Counted from the first letter of the stretch, positions 1 through 6,951 are shown. The stretch: 9,816 nucleotides of DNA from Beijerinckiaceae bacterium (GCA_947455285.1 CANGOK010000112.1:1-9816); one strand, 5' to 3'. Numbers and translations are program-made. The notes: generated by a model from the letters alone, not told the origin.

Positions 1-666
1 GCGAAGCTCTTCAGCGGCGCCGCGAAGAATGGCCGCAAAAGCGTCGCACATGGTGTCAGCGCCAAAGCGGGCGCAGAGTTCCTGCACGCGCTGCGCACCC
101 ATCTCCGTGACTGCGATTTGCGCCGTCATGTCGCCGCGCACCAGAAGGGGTTGGCGGCTGTTGGCGAGAATGAGCCGCTCGACATCAGGCAGATGACGAC
201 CCGCTTCGCAGATGCGGATCGGCGGCACCAGCACGCCCTCGTGATACATCTCCGTCGCATTGGCCGAGGTGGAGCCTGGATTGGTTCCGCCGACATCCGC
301 CTTATGAGCGATGGAGCCGGAGAAGCCGACGATTTCGCCATTAGCGAAAACAGGCGCCACAAACGCCATGTCGGACACGTGAGGCAACCCGCCCTCGTAG
401 GGATGGTTGGAGACGAAAACATCGCCTTCATGAATGTCATCGCCATAAAGCTCAAGGATGCGGCCTATGAGATAGCGATAGACTGGCGCATGGAAGAACA
501 TCGGCGGCGCAACGATGAGACGCCCGGTGCGGTCGAGAATCACGCAGGAGAAATCGCGGGATTCGCGAATGATGGTCGAATAGCCCGATCGATAGAAATG
601 ATAGTGCATTTCATCGACGAGGCTGGCGATCTTGTTGCGCAGGATCTGGATGGTGATCGCGTCCAT
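1..666 (-). CDS. hyuB: Hydantoinase/oxoprolinase family subunit B, N-terminal part (runs off left edge)
   Basis: The frame is open from an ATG at 666 to position 1 (222 codons, no stop), so this is the N-terminal part of a protein whose family is usually about 550-600 residues. It begins MDAITIQILRNKI, typical of HyuB. Visible family motifs are ESRDFSC (35-41), a Gly/His/Asp-rich SNHPYEGGLPHVSDM (86-100), HKADVGGTNPGS (121-132) and RGDMTAQ (177-183). With HyuA it should form a cytoplasmic ATP-dependent enzyme that opens or carboxylates a small carbonyl or cyclic amide compound (5-oxoproline, hydantoins, lactams and ketones are known family substrates); the substrate cannot be told from sequence. 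The hyuA stop and this ATG form TGACATG, a one-base gap, with a GGGAG ribosome site inside the end of hyuA, so translation is probably coupled. The family call is secure; the name hyuB is by family only. Confidence 0.93.
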   Translation of the reverse strand, partial: MDAITIQILRNKIASLVDEMHYHFYRSGYSTIIRESRDFSCVILDRTGRLIVAPPMFFHAPVYRYLIGRILELYGDDIHEGDVFVSNHPYEGGLPHVSDMAFVAPVFANGEIVGFSGSIAHKADVGGTNPGSTSANATEMYHEGVLVPPIRICEAGRHLPDVERLILANSRQPLLVRGDMTAQIAVTEMGAQRVQELCARFGADTMCDAFAAILRGAAEELR

Positions 667-667
667 G

Positions 668-2755
668 TCAGGCTCCCTTTTCCAGCACAAGATTGCGATG
701 CTGATCGACGCGGCCAGTCCAGCCGGGCGGCACGATGGTGGTGGCGTCGAATTGTTCGACCACGGCGGGACCATGGACCATCGCGCCGACGTCCAGCTTG
801 TCGCGTTCATAGACATTGGCCGTGGAGCCCTTAGCGCCATCGAAATAGATGGTGCGCACTCCCTTGCTGGCGCTCTCGACCGCACGCGGCTCTGCGGGCG
901 CCGCATGTTCGCCCTGCGCATATTTCGGCACGCTGACGCGAAGGCGCAAGCGATAGCTCACGACCTCGACAGGACGTTCCTTCGCGGCGTGGCCATGGAT
1001 CTGCGCATGACGCTCATCAAAGCGATTCCGCGCCGCCGCCATGGCTTTGGCGTCGAGTGCGCCATCAAACAGGCCGTCGAGCGGCGTGCGCAATTCATAG
1101 CCTTGGCCCGTGTAGCGCATGTCGAGTTCGCGCGAGAAGCGCGCAGCTTTGGGGTCAAGCCCCTCGGCGGCGATCTCTTCATGGGCGCGAGCCTCTAGCA
1201 GCCGATAGATCTCTTCGGCATGTTCAGCGGTGATGGCGTCGAGCGGCATCAATTCGGAACGAATATAATCATGCACGACATCGGTGCAGAGTAGGCCAAG
1301 CGCGGAGAAGGCGCCGGGACGCGGGGGCACGAGAATGCGCCGCATGTTCAGTTCTTCGGCTACAGCCGCAGCATGAACAGCGCCCGCGCCGCCAAAGGGC
1401 AGCAGAGTGAAGGCCGAGAGATCGACGCCGCGTTTGGCTGCGAAGACGCGCACCTCATCAGCCATGCGCATATCGACGATGCGACGCACACCATCGGCCG
1501 CCTTCAACACATCCATCTTCAGGGGATCGGCGATATGCGCCTTGATGGCCGCATGGGACGCGGCGACATCGAGGCGCTGCGATCCTCCCAGAAAATAATC
1601 GGGATTGAGATAACCGCAGACCACATCAGCATCGGTGACGGTTGGCCGCTCTCCACCCCGCCCATAGCAAGCGGGACCGGGATCGGCGCCTGCGCTTTGC
1701 GGGCCGACCATCAGAAAGCCAGCGCCGTCAACCCATGCGATTGAGCCGCCACCGGCGGAGATCGTGGTCATGTCGAGCGCGGGCACATCAATCTGCCGAC
1801 GTGCGATGACGCCTTCGGTCACTTCTAGCGGCGCGCCGCCTTCGATGAAGGCGATGTCTGCGCTGGTGCCGCCCATGTCGAGCGTCACAAGGCCACTCTT
1901 GGCGTCGCTCTCAGCAAGCCATGCGCTCGCCTGCGCGCCTGCGGCGGGACCTGAGAAAAGCGTATGCACGGTCTTGCCGCCAGATATGGCTGCGGCGAAA
2001 GGCATGACGCCGCCATTCGATTGCATCAGGAACCGTTGCTGCGTTGAAACGCCGGCGTCATCGAGCCCCTTGTTGAGATGGTCGATATAACGCACCAGCA
2101 CGGGTTCGAGATAAGCGTTGAGCAAAGTCGTGGACATGCGCGGCCATTCGCGCAGACGCGGCAGAACCTCGCTCGACAGTGACACGCTGATGCCCGGCGC
2201 CTCCTCAAGAATGATCCGCCGAGTCTCTTCCTCGTGAGCGGGATTCATGAAGGAGAAAAGATAACAGACGGCGATGGACTGCACGCCTGCGTCACGCAAC
2301 TCGCGCGCGGCGCGGCGCACGGCTTCATGATCAAGCGGCGTGAGCATCGCGCCCGCATGATCGGAGCGTTCAGGGATTTCGCGCGTCAGACTCTGCGGGG
2401 CGATGGGTGTAGGTTTTGAATAAAAATAATCGAACAGATTCCCATCGCGCGCCTGCGCCTGAATTTCCTGAATGGCGCGAAAGCCTGCAGTGATGAGAAG
2501 GCCAACTTTCGCGCCGCGCATTTCGAGCAGGGCGTTGGTGGTGATCGTCGTGCCATGGGCGAAGAACTCTATGTCGTGCGGCTCGACGCCCCGCGCCACA
2601 AAGCGCATCACTCCATTGAGCACGCCGAGCGCCGGATTCTTCGGCGTGCTCGACACTTTCTCCACCATGAGATCGCCGCTCTCGACATTGAGCAGAACGA
2701 GATCCGTATGAGTGCCGCCGACGTCTACGCCGAGCCTGTAACGCTGTTTGGCCAT
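668..2755 (-). CDS. hyuA: Hydantoinase/oxoprolinase family subunit A (ATP-binding)
   Basis: This 695-residue protein has the usual length and domain order of the family. The N-terminal ASKHA-fold domain carries the first phosphate loop DVGGTHTD (11-18) and FFAHGTTITTNALLE (64-78). The central hydantoinase A domain has the second phosphate loop DMGGTSAD (293-300), the motif SAGADPGPACYGRGG (354-368) and the adenosine-side FGGAGAVHA (454-462). A beta-rich C-terminal domain follows. In characterised relatives this subunit binds ATP and activates the substrate for ring opening or carboxylation together with subunit B. The start ATG at 2755 is preceded by GGAAAG at a sensible distance and lies 21 bp after the stop of the TAXI-like gene. 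It therefore sits in the middle of a TAXI-hyuA-hyuB operon. Both phosphate loops are intact, so the enzyme should be active; its substrate is unknown. Confidence 0.95.
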   Translation of the reverse strand: MAKQRYRLGVDVGGTHTDLVLLNVESGDLMVEKVSSTPKNPALGVLNGVMRFVARGVEPHDIEFFAHGTTITTNALLEMRGAKVGLLITAGFRAIQEIQAQARDGNLFDYFYSKPTPIAPQSLTREIPERSDHAGAMLTPLDHEAVRRAARELRDAGVQSIAVCYLFSFMNPAHEEETRRIILEEAPGISVSLSSEVLPRLREWPRMSTTLLNAYLEPVLVRYIDHLNKGLDDAGVSTQQRFLMQSNGGVMPFAAAISGGKTVHTLFSGPAAGAQASAWLAESDAKSGLVTLDMGGTSADIAFIEGGAPLEVTEGVIARRQIDVPALDMTTISAGGGSIAWVDGAGFLMVGPQSAGADPGPACYGRGGERPTVTDADVVCGYLNPDYFLGGSQRLDVAASHAAIKAHIADPLKMDVLKAADGVRRIVDMRMADEVRVFAAKRGVDLSAFTLLPFGGAGAVHAAAVAEELNMRRILVPPRPGAFSALGLLCTDVVHDYIRSELMPLDAITAEHAEEIYRLLEARAHEEIAAEGLDPKAARFSRELDMRYTGQGYELRTPLDGLFDGALDAKAMAAARNRFDERHAQIHGHAAKERPVEVVSYRLRLRVSVPKYAQGEHAAPAEPRAVESASKGVRTIYFDGAKGSTANVYERDKLDVGAMVHGPAVVEQFDATTIVPPGWTGRVDQHRNLVLEKGA

Positions 2756-2776
2756 GAGGCTTTCCGTTGAGTTGGT

Positions 2777-3670
2777 TCAGGTGAGAAGGCCAAGGGCCTG
2801 ATATGCCCGGCGCGCGCCTTCATGAAGCGGCACGCCCTCGAAGCTTAGGGCCGCCTCGCCATAGGTGCGAAGCGGCAGCCAGAGTTCGCCTATGCCGGTA
2901 AAGAGCGCGTTGAGGCGCTCAAGTTCCTGCGCGCCGCCTACGATGGCGCGCACCACCGCCTCCACTTGCTCGGCTGACTGTCGCGCATGAGTCACAAGTA
3001 CATTACGCACGCCGGGCTGGCGACTGTCTGCGTGAAGGCCACGCAGCTGGCCCTTGCGCATCACGGCGCATCCATAGACCGGATAGTCTGATAACACCTT
3101 TTCGAGGCCGCCTTCCACAAAACCAAGCACGCGCAGATCGAAGCTCGCGTCGAGCGCATTCATGGTGCGATTGGGAATTGGGCATTGCAGCTGCGCATCG
3201 ATCTCGCCATTTCGCAGCGCCTCAGCGCCGCTGGCGAAATCCATATAGAGGGGCGTGAAATCATCGAATCCGATTCCAAGAGCGCCGAGAATGCAGCGTG
3301 CATGCTGCGCCGTTCCGCTTGTGGCCGGACCAACCGAAACGCGCTTGCCGCGCAGGTCTTCCACCGTCTTCACATCAGATGTTGCGGGAACGATGAAGAA
3401 CATGGGCCCAAGGTTCATGGGCGCGACCATGCGCAATTGCGTCGGCGAGTTGAACGGTTGTTCGCCACGCATCGCCCGACCAATCCAGTTGGCCGCCATG
3501 AAGCCGTAATCGATTTCGCCCTTCGCGAGGCTTCCCGCATTCTCGATGCTGGCGGAGCGCGCCTCCAGCACGTCGATTGGCCCGTCAAAACCCGCCTTCT
3601 CGAAGACAGCAGCCAGGGCCATGCCCTGAGACAGAAATGTGCTGTTGGGTTCGGCGGTCCCGATTTTCAT
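2777..3670 (-). CDS. TAXI-family solute-binding-like protein without signal peptide
   Basis: This 297-residue protein matches the TAXI (NMT1-like) family of TRAP transporter binding proteins. It opens on the first beta strand (MKIGTAEPNSTFLSQGMALA), has the hinge region DLRGKRVSVGPATSGTAQHA (106-125) and ends with the family-typical VPLHEGARRAY (280-290). ATG 3670 is preferred because AGGAAA lies four bases upstream. An in-frame extension to 3832 exists, but it would run through the porin terminator and into the porin gene, and its translation is charged and not membrane-like. Neither start gives a signal peptide, although TAXI proteins normally act in the periplasm. No TRAP membrane subunit is present in the window. 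Being first in an operon with hyuA and hyuB, it may bind the substrate or product of that enzyme inside the cell, or be exported in an unusual way. Fold assignment is secure; role is inferred. Confidence 0.87.
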   Translation of the reverse strand: MKIGTAEPNSTFLSQGMALAAVFEKAGFDGPIDVLEARSASIENAGSLAKGEIDYGFMAANWIGRAMRGEQPFNSPTQLRMVAPMNLGPMFFIVPATSDVKTVEDLRGKRVSVGPATSGTAQHARCILGALGIGFDDFTPLYMDFASGAEALRNGEIDAQLQCPIPNRTMNALDASFDLRVLGFVEGGLEKVLSDYPVYGCAVMRKGQLRGLHADSRQPGVRNVLVTHARQSAEQVEAVVRAIVGGAQELERLNALFTGIGELWLPLRTYGEAALSFEGVPLHEGARRAYQALGLLT

Positions 3671-3674
3671 GGCG

Positions 3675-3680
3675 TTTCCT
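3675..3680 (-). promoter_or_regulatory. Ribosome binding site fixing the start of the TAXI-like gene
   Basis: On the minus strand AGGAAA is followed by CGCC and then ATG 3670. This supports the 297-residue form over the 351-residue extension that begins inside the neighbouring porin gene. Confidence 0.65.
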
Positions 3681-3714
3681 GGCGCTCGAGCCTGTTTTCG
3701 ACCCTGTGCGCCAG

Positions 3715-3744
3715 AAGTTAGCACGCCCCCGCGCCGCTTGTCAG
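3715..3744 (-). promoter_or_regulatory. Possible sigma70-type promoter of the TAXI-hyuA-hyuB operon
   Basis: On the minus strand CTGACA (3744-3739, five of six matches to TTGACA) is followed after 18 bases by TAACTT (3720-3715), which keeps the T-A-----T positions of a -10 box and has a TG two bases upstream. Transcription would start near 3708, about 38 bases before the ATG. The porin terminator ends just upstream, so this operon needs its own promoter somewhere in these roughly 90 bases. The -10 match is weak. Confidence 0.35.
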
Positions 3745-3757
3745 CAGCAGCGCCGGT

Positions 3758-3787
3758 AAAGAAAACCCCGACGCTTTCGCGCCGGGG
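3758..3787 (-). terminator. Rho-independent terminator of the porin gene
   Basis: Read on the minus strand this is CCCCGGCGC, loop GAAA, GCGTCGGGG, then TTTTCTTT. The stem is nine base pairs with one G-U wobble, closed by a GNRA-type tetraloop, and the T-rich tail follows at once. It begins 25 bases after the porin stop codon, a textbook position. Confidence 0.93.
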
Positions 3788-3812
3788 CTCCATCAAATCA
3801 TGCAAGAGTGGT

Positions 3813-5321
3813 TTAGAAGGTGCGTTCGACACGCAGCTTCGTTGACCAATTGTCCTCGTTGAGCCCTGGCCTGCCGGCGTTGAGCCAGAGGGCCGGCGCC
3901 GTAGCGATGTTCTGAAGATTGTTCTTCAGATTGGCGTATTGAACTTCGAGGCCGATATCGAAGTCGCGCACGGGCGAAAAGATCAGGCTGCCCGCGATTT
4001 CCCAGAGTTGGCCCCTGCCCCATTGCAGGCCCACATTGGTCGACTGCACGTTGGGCGGGTCGACCTCCACATAGCCAGCCGTGAAATTCGACCGCCACCG
4101 CGGCGCCCAGAAGTGGGTCATGGCCATGGCCGCGTTCCAACCCGTGCTCGTGTCCGCGCCGGTCAAAATCGCTCTGCCGCTTGTTGGCGTGAGTGCGTTA
4201 ACCGGCACGATGTTGGTGTCGACGCGCACGATGCCGCCGAGCAGTCGCTTATCAGAGGCGCTTGAGTTCACCACGCTCAAGCCGCCAGTGGAGGCGATGG
4301 CGCCGAGCATGCCGCGCATATAATTGGCGGTGAACCAGACCTGATCGCCAGCCGCCAGCATGGGCAAGCGGAAGCTGACCGTGGAGCCGACGCCCCAACC
4401 AAGATAGTCCTGCTGTCCGACGATCGGACCGATGACAGGCGGAATCAACGGCGCTACAGCAGTAGGTGCGGTGAAAACGCCAAATGAATTGGTGGCGGCG
4501 GTGTTGACCGTCGAATTCGTATAAATCGAATTATTGCCGATCATACCGTGCAAGCCAGCAAAACCCCAGCCTTGATCAAGACGAACATTGCCCACCAGCA
4601 CCGCTGCGGTCGACGTTCTGTCGATCGCGATCTGGTTATTGTTCATGTCCTTGGAGTCTTCCAGGGCGATGGTCGCCGAGAAACCGCCACCGAAGGTCGC
4701 AGTATAGGCGATCTGCTTCATCCCATTGGGAAAGCCGGTCCACGGATTGGAATGATACATGAAGGAAGGCATCATCGCGTAGTTTTCAGGCGCAATGCCG
4801 AAGGTGAAGCCCGCCCATTGCACAAGCGCCGATTCCACCGTGAGACCCGTGGTAGAGGCGTCTGAGAAGACATAATAGCCATTGTTCACCAGCGACGCAT
4901 TGCGGACGCCGCTCGTATTAGCGCCGCGCAAGCGAATGAAGGTGCGCGCTGTGCCAAGATCAGTGGGCGTGCGGGCATCGACATCGATGCGGCCGCGAAC
5001 CTCATAACCCGTCGTGCTTTGGGCGTCGGCGGGCTGGACGAATAGGCCGGGGGCAGCCAGCGTGGGGGTAGGAGTCGCGGGTACGCCGAGCTGATAAACT
5101 GCTTGGCCAGGCACATACTGATATTCAGCGCGCACATAGCCGCCGAGCTTCACGCAGGTATCGGTGCCCGGCATGTAGAAGAAGCCGGAACCATATGCGT
5201 CGCAAATCTTGACGTAATTGACGGGCGCCGCCTTCTTCGTGGGAAGATCGGCTGCGTCTGCGCCGGCCACTGCGGCGATCGCCGCCGCGGAACCGAGGAG
5301 AAGGCTCTTTACGAGCTTCAT
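3813..5321 (-). CDS. Outer-membrane porin, alphaproteobacterial Porin_2 type
   Basis: This 502-residue protein starts with a clear Sec signal peptide (MKLVKSLLLGSAAAIAAVAG, predicted cleavage after ADA at residue 23). The mature start, ADLPTKKAAPVNYVKICDAY, is diagnostic of porins of Hyphomicrobiales. The two N-terminal cysteines (C40, C56) typical of the family are present, followed by KLGGYVRAEYQY, the first beta strand. The rest alternates aromatic and polar residues as in a beta-barrel, and the last residue is phenylalanine (RVERTF), the signal for outer-membrane insertion. It should be a trimeric channel for small hydrophilic solutes. It lies at the long end of the family range, with Gly/Thr/Asn-rich insertions that may be surface loops. 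ATG 5321 has a strong GGAGG upstream. It is divergent from marR and ends in its own terminator, so it is probably a single-gene transcript. Confidence 0.95.
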   Translation of the reverse strand: MKLVKSLLLGSAAAIAAVAGADAADLPTKKAAPVNYVKICDAYGSGFFYMPGTDTCVKLGGYVRAEYQYVPGQAVYQLGVPATPTPTLAAPGLFVQPADAQSTTGYEVRGRIDVDARTPTDLGTARTFIRLRGANTSGVRNASLVNNGYYVFSDASTTGLTVESALVQWAGFTFGIAPENYAMMPSFMYHSNPWTGFPNGMKQIAYTATFGGGFSATIALEDSKDMNNNQIAIDRTSTAAVLVGNVRLDQGWGFAGLHGMIGNNSIYTNSTVNTAATNSFGVFTAPTAVAPLIPPVIGPIVGQQDYLGWGVGSTVSFRLPMLAAGDQVWFTANYMRGMLGAIASTGGLSVVNSSASDKRLLGGIVRVDTNIVPVNALTPTSGRAILTGADTSTGWNAAMAMTHFWAPRWRSNFTAGYVEVDPPNVQSTNVGLQWGRGQLWEIAGSLIFSPVRDFDIGLEVQYANLKNNLQNIATAPALWLNAGRPGLNEDNWSTKLRVERTF

Positions 5322-5347
5322 AGTTACCTCCAGTGTGAAAGACCCGC

Positions 5348-5369
5348 TGTGGACAGCCCTCCGTCCACA
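5348..5369 (-). promoter_or_regulatory. Hairpin in the porin mRNA leader
   Basis: A perfect seven-base inverted repeat, TGTGGAC / GTCCACA, encloses an eight-base loop that reads GGAGGGCT on the porin strand. It lies 27-48 bases before the porin start codon. Porin leaders are often controlled by RNA structure or small RNAs, but no such control is shown here. The GGAGG-like loop is not the main ribosome site, which lies directly before the ATG. Confidence 0.45.
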
Positions 5370-5408
5370 TGACCGCAGGGCATAATCGCCACTGCGGAGA
5401 CATATCGG

Positions 5409-5421
5409 GATACGATGTATC
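5409..5421. promoter_or_regulatory. Inverted repeat 1, candidate MarR operator
   Basis: GATAC-GAT-GTATC is a perfect five-base inverted repeat with a three-base centre. It includes the element TACGATGTAT (5411-5420), which recurs with one change (TACGATATAT) at 5433-5442, 22 bp or about two helical turns away. It sits in the marR-porin divergent region over the predicted porin transcription start. MarR proteins bind such AT-rich palindromes and commonly control their own gene and the divergent one. Confidence 0.55.
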
Positions 5422-5449
5422 TTTTATCGTGTTACGATATATATGTTGA
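5421..5449 (-). promoter_or_regulatory. Probable porin promoter
   Basis: On the minus strand TCAACA (5449-5444) and TAAAAG (5426-5421) each match four of six positions of the sigma70 consensus and are separated by 17 bases. Transcription would start near 5414, giving a leader of about 93 bases that contains the hairpin at 5348-5369. The inverted repeat at 5425-5439 fills much of the spacer, and the one at 5409-5421 covers the expected start point. Confidence 0.45.
5425..5439. promoter_or_regulatory. Inverted repeat 2, candidate MarR operator
   Basis: TATCGT-GTT-ACGATA is a perfect six-base inverted repeat with a three-base centre, 15 bp in total, a typical size for a MarR dimer site. It overlaps the predicted -10 box and spacer of the porin promoter. 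Together with repeat 1, the core ACGAT/ATCGT occurs three times within 27 bp. Confidence 0.6.
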
Positions 5450-5527
5450 GCTGAAAACTGCTTCTGTGCGTCACGTCCTGCAATTTCAGGTTGTGTGATG
5501 CAGTAGCCACACTTGAATGTGACATCG

Positions 5528-5962
5528 ATGAAAACGAGTACGAAGAAGCCGCAGCGAGATATGGACGATGGGCATTACGCTGCGCTGGCAGGGTTTCGGC
5601 GTGCGCTTCGTCAACTCATGGCCGACAGCGAGCTGATCTGCGCCGGATCAGGTCTGACGACCCAACGCTTTCAGGCGTTGCTGGCGATTCGCGCTTGGCC
5701 AGGGCAGGCCATGAGCATAGGCGCGCTCGCTGAAGAACTGGTCTTGAAACATCACAGCGCCGTCGAACTGGTGGGACGACTCGAACAGGCGGGGCTCATC
5801 AAGCGCCATAGCGATCCGGAAGATAAAAGGCGCGTTCTATTGAGCCTGACCAGAATTGGAGCCTCTCGTCTGAGCGAGCTCACACGCGAACATAGTGTGA
5901 GCCTCAATAAGAACCGCGACCTCATCATCGAAAACTTGAAGGCGCTGCCCGGCGAGGACTAA
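5528..5962 (+). CDS. MarR-family transcriptional regulator
   Basis: The 144-residue form starts at ATG 5528. It has a winged helix-turn-helix of MarR type: recognition region around residues 64-86 (IGALAEELVLKHHSAVELVGRL) and the hallmark wing DPEDKRRVLLSLT (96-108), flanked by N- and C-terminal dimerisation helices. The ligand cannot be inferred. It is the only plus-strand gene here and diverges from the porin, with palindromic sites between them, so it probably represses the porin, itself, or both until an effector binds. The start is uncertain: an upstream TTG (5513) is in frame, and ATG 5561 would also give a complete domain; none has a strong ribosome site. Its stop codon abuts the stop of the convergent OrfA-like gene with no base between. 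Confidence 0.92.
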   Translation: MKTSTKKPQRDMDDGHYAALAGFRRALRQLMADSELICAGSGLTTQRFQALLAIRAWPGQAMSIGALAEELVLKHHSAVELVGRLEQAGLIKRHSDPEDKRRVLLSLTRIGASRLSELTREHSVSLNKNRDLIIENLKALPGED

Positions 5963-6286
5963 TCACGCAGCGGAAGAAGCAAAGGAGCGGCCCCAGGCGG
6001 CCTCCTCCAGAGCCAACTTATCGAGCATTAGCTGAGAAACCGACAGACGCAGACGTTGGTTCTCAGCCTCAAGTTTACGAAGTCGGCGTAATTGCTCATG
6101 CGCGAGCGCACCGTATTCGGCCTGGTAGCGATACCAGGTTAGTTCATCTAGGCCGAGCAGTTCGAGCGTCTCATCCAGCGTATGGCCCGCCCGCTTCAAG
6201 CGCCGCCCTTGGGCAAGCAAGTCGCGTATCTGATCGGCGTCTCGCTCCTGATCTTCAAAATCCTGCATTCCGGACATGATGGACAT
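5963..6286 (-). CDS. Orphan IS3-type OrfA-like protein (helix-turn-helix plus leucine zipper)
   Basis: This 107-residue protein has the pattern of the first ORF of IS3-family transposases: a segment QIRDLLAQGRRLKRAGHTLD (19-38), a helix-turn-helix ending LGLDELTWYRYQAEYGAL (44-61), and a heptad-rich helix LRRLRKLEAENQRLRL (66-81) running into LMLDKLALEEAAWGR (86-100). In an insertion sequence this part binds the ends and multimerises, and a frameshifted OrfB supplies the DDE catalytic domain. No OrfB follows; the next DNA is the 3' end of convergent marR, and the gene ends in its own stop. It has a good GGAGAAG ribosome site and begins 14 bases after the NYN-like gene, so it is a normal operon member rather than debris. 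It may be a domesticated DNA-binding protein; an IS relic still in frame is the alternative. Confidence 0.78.
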   Translation of the reverse strand: MSIMSGMQDFEDQERDADQIRDLLAQGRRLKRAGHTLDETLELLGLDELTWYRYQAEYGALAHEQLRRLRKLEAENQRLRLSVSQLMLDKLALEEAAWGRSFASSAA

Positions 6287-6291
6287 GGGCG

Positions 6292-6298
6292 CTTCTCC
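6292..6298 (-). promoter_or_regulatory. Ribosome binding site of the OrfA-like gene
   Basis: GGAGAAG on the minus strand lies in the 14-base gap after the NYN-like stop, with the GGAG core eight bases before ATG 6286. It decides this start over an in-frame extension to 6667 that would cover the end of the NYN-like gene in another frame. Confidence 0.7.
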
Positions 6299-6300
6299 AA

Positions 6301-6945
6301 TCAGGCGGACTGAATGAGCTGTTGCAGCGGCGCCGGATTGCGCCAACTCGCGGGTTGGCCGATCAAGGCGCCGCCTTCGGTCTTCACCACCGGCGGAAGC
6401 CGCGCAGCCGCCAGGTGATCGGGCCGCACGACGAATGTTCCCGCGCCGAGCCGCAGGCGCAGCGAAGGGCCAAAAGTCACGCGTCCGAGCCGCTTGGAAG
6501 GGAACAGGCGGCCGAGCGAATCGCTGATGGCGCGAATGGCGCGCTCGCTTGCGAATACAAAGGCGACGTCCCACGCGTCCTCGACGGCGTCGCCCAGCAC
6601 CGCCAGCGCAAGCGCCATTTCCGAAGAGACCCGCATGTCCCGCCAGCTGTGCCCGCAACGCAGACATTCAGTTTCGAGGCCCCCGCCAAGGGATGTCCGG
6701 CAATCGACGCCACGCGCACGCAACGCACGTTCGTAATCTAGGTCCGCATCTCGCTGGATCGTGGTGGATGGATCGCCCGGCGCAATCCAGACAGCGCCGG
6801 CGTTCACTCCGCCTGGAGACGCGAGCGCGCCAAGATCAAGCCAATTGAGGGAAAGATCGCCGCGCGCCTCCGCATAGGACTGGAGCGCTGCGCCATCCCA
6901 GTAAACACGGACCCGATTGGGCGTATCTAGCACTTTCTTGAGCAT
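6301..6945 (-). CDS. NYN/PIN-like domain protein with degenerate active site
   Basis: The 214-residue protein starts at ATG 6945. The first strand RVRVYWDGAALQSY (11-24) matches the DGxN start of NYN (PIN-like) RNase domains, and NWLDLGALA (34-42) fits the usual KWLDL segment. A CxxC knuckle, ECLRCGHSW (93-101), stands where many NYN proteins carry Zn-type cysteines before the K-x-x-D helix. AWDVAFVFASERAIRAI (124-140) occupies the place of the canonical fDxAxxxSxDSD strand. Only the first aspartate (D17) is clearly kept: the K-x-x-D motif reads RVSSEM (105-110) and SxDSD reads ASER (132-135). It may therefore be a catalytically dead RNA- or protein-binding version, or use E109 and E134 instead. 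It heads an operon with the OrfA-like gene. Homology is judged by eye, so the family call is moderate. Confidence 0.68.
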   Translation of the reverse strand: MLKKVLDTPNRVRVYWDGAALQSYAEARGDLSLNWLDLGALASPGGVNAGAVWIAPGDPSTTIQRDADLDYERALRARGVDCRTSLGGGLETECLRCGHSWRDMRVSSEMALALAVLGDAVEDAWDVAFVFASERAIRAISDSLGRLFPSKRLGRVTFGPSLRLRLGAGTFVVRPDHLAAARLPPVVKTEGGALIGQPASWRNPAPLQQLIQSA

Positions 6946-6951
6946 AAACAA

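Noticed and set aside
118..1198. Long plus-strand frames opposite hyuB and hyuA (118-834 and 632-1198)
   Set aside because: They are antisense to clear family proteins, lack recognisable domains and arise from GC-rich codon use.
3671..3832. N-terminal extension of the TAXI-like gene to 351 residues
   Set aside because: It crosses the porin terminator, overlaps the end of the porin, and gives neither a signal peptide nor conserved sequence.
5980..6005. Hairpin around GGAGCGGCC / GGCCTCCT after the marR stop as a terminator
   Set aside because: The stem needs a two-base bulge, lies inside the OrfA-like gene and has no T-run after it.
6287..6667. Extension of the OrfA-like frame to 234 residues
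   Set aside because: The extra part is arginine/alanine-rich out-of-frame reading of the NYN-like gene; the ribosome site supports ATG 6286.
5963..6945. A complete IS3 insertion sequence
   Set aside because: No OrfB, no DDE domain, no terminal inverted repeats or target duplication seen; only the OrfA-like part is present.
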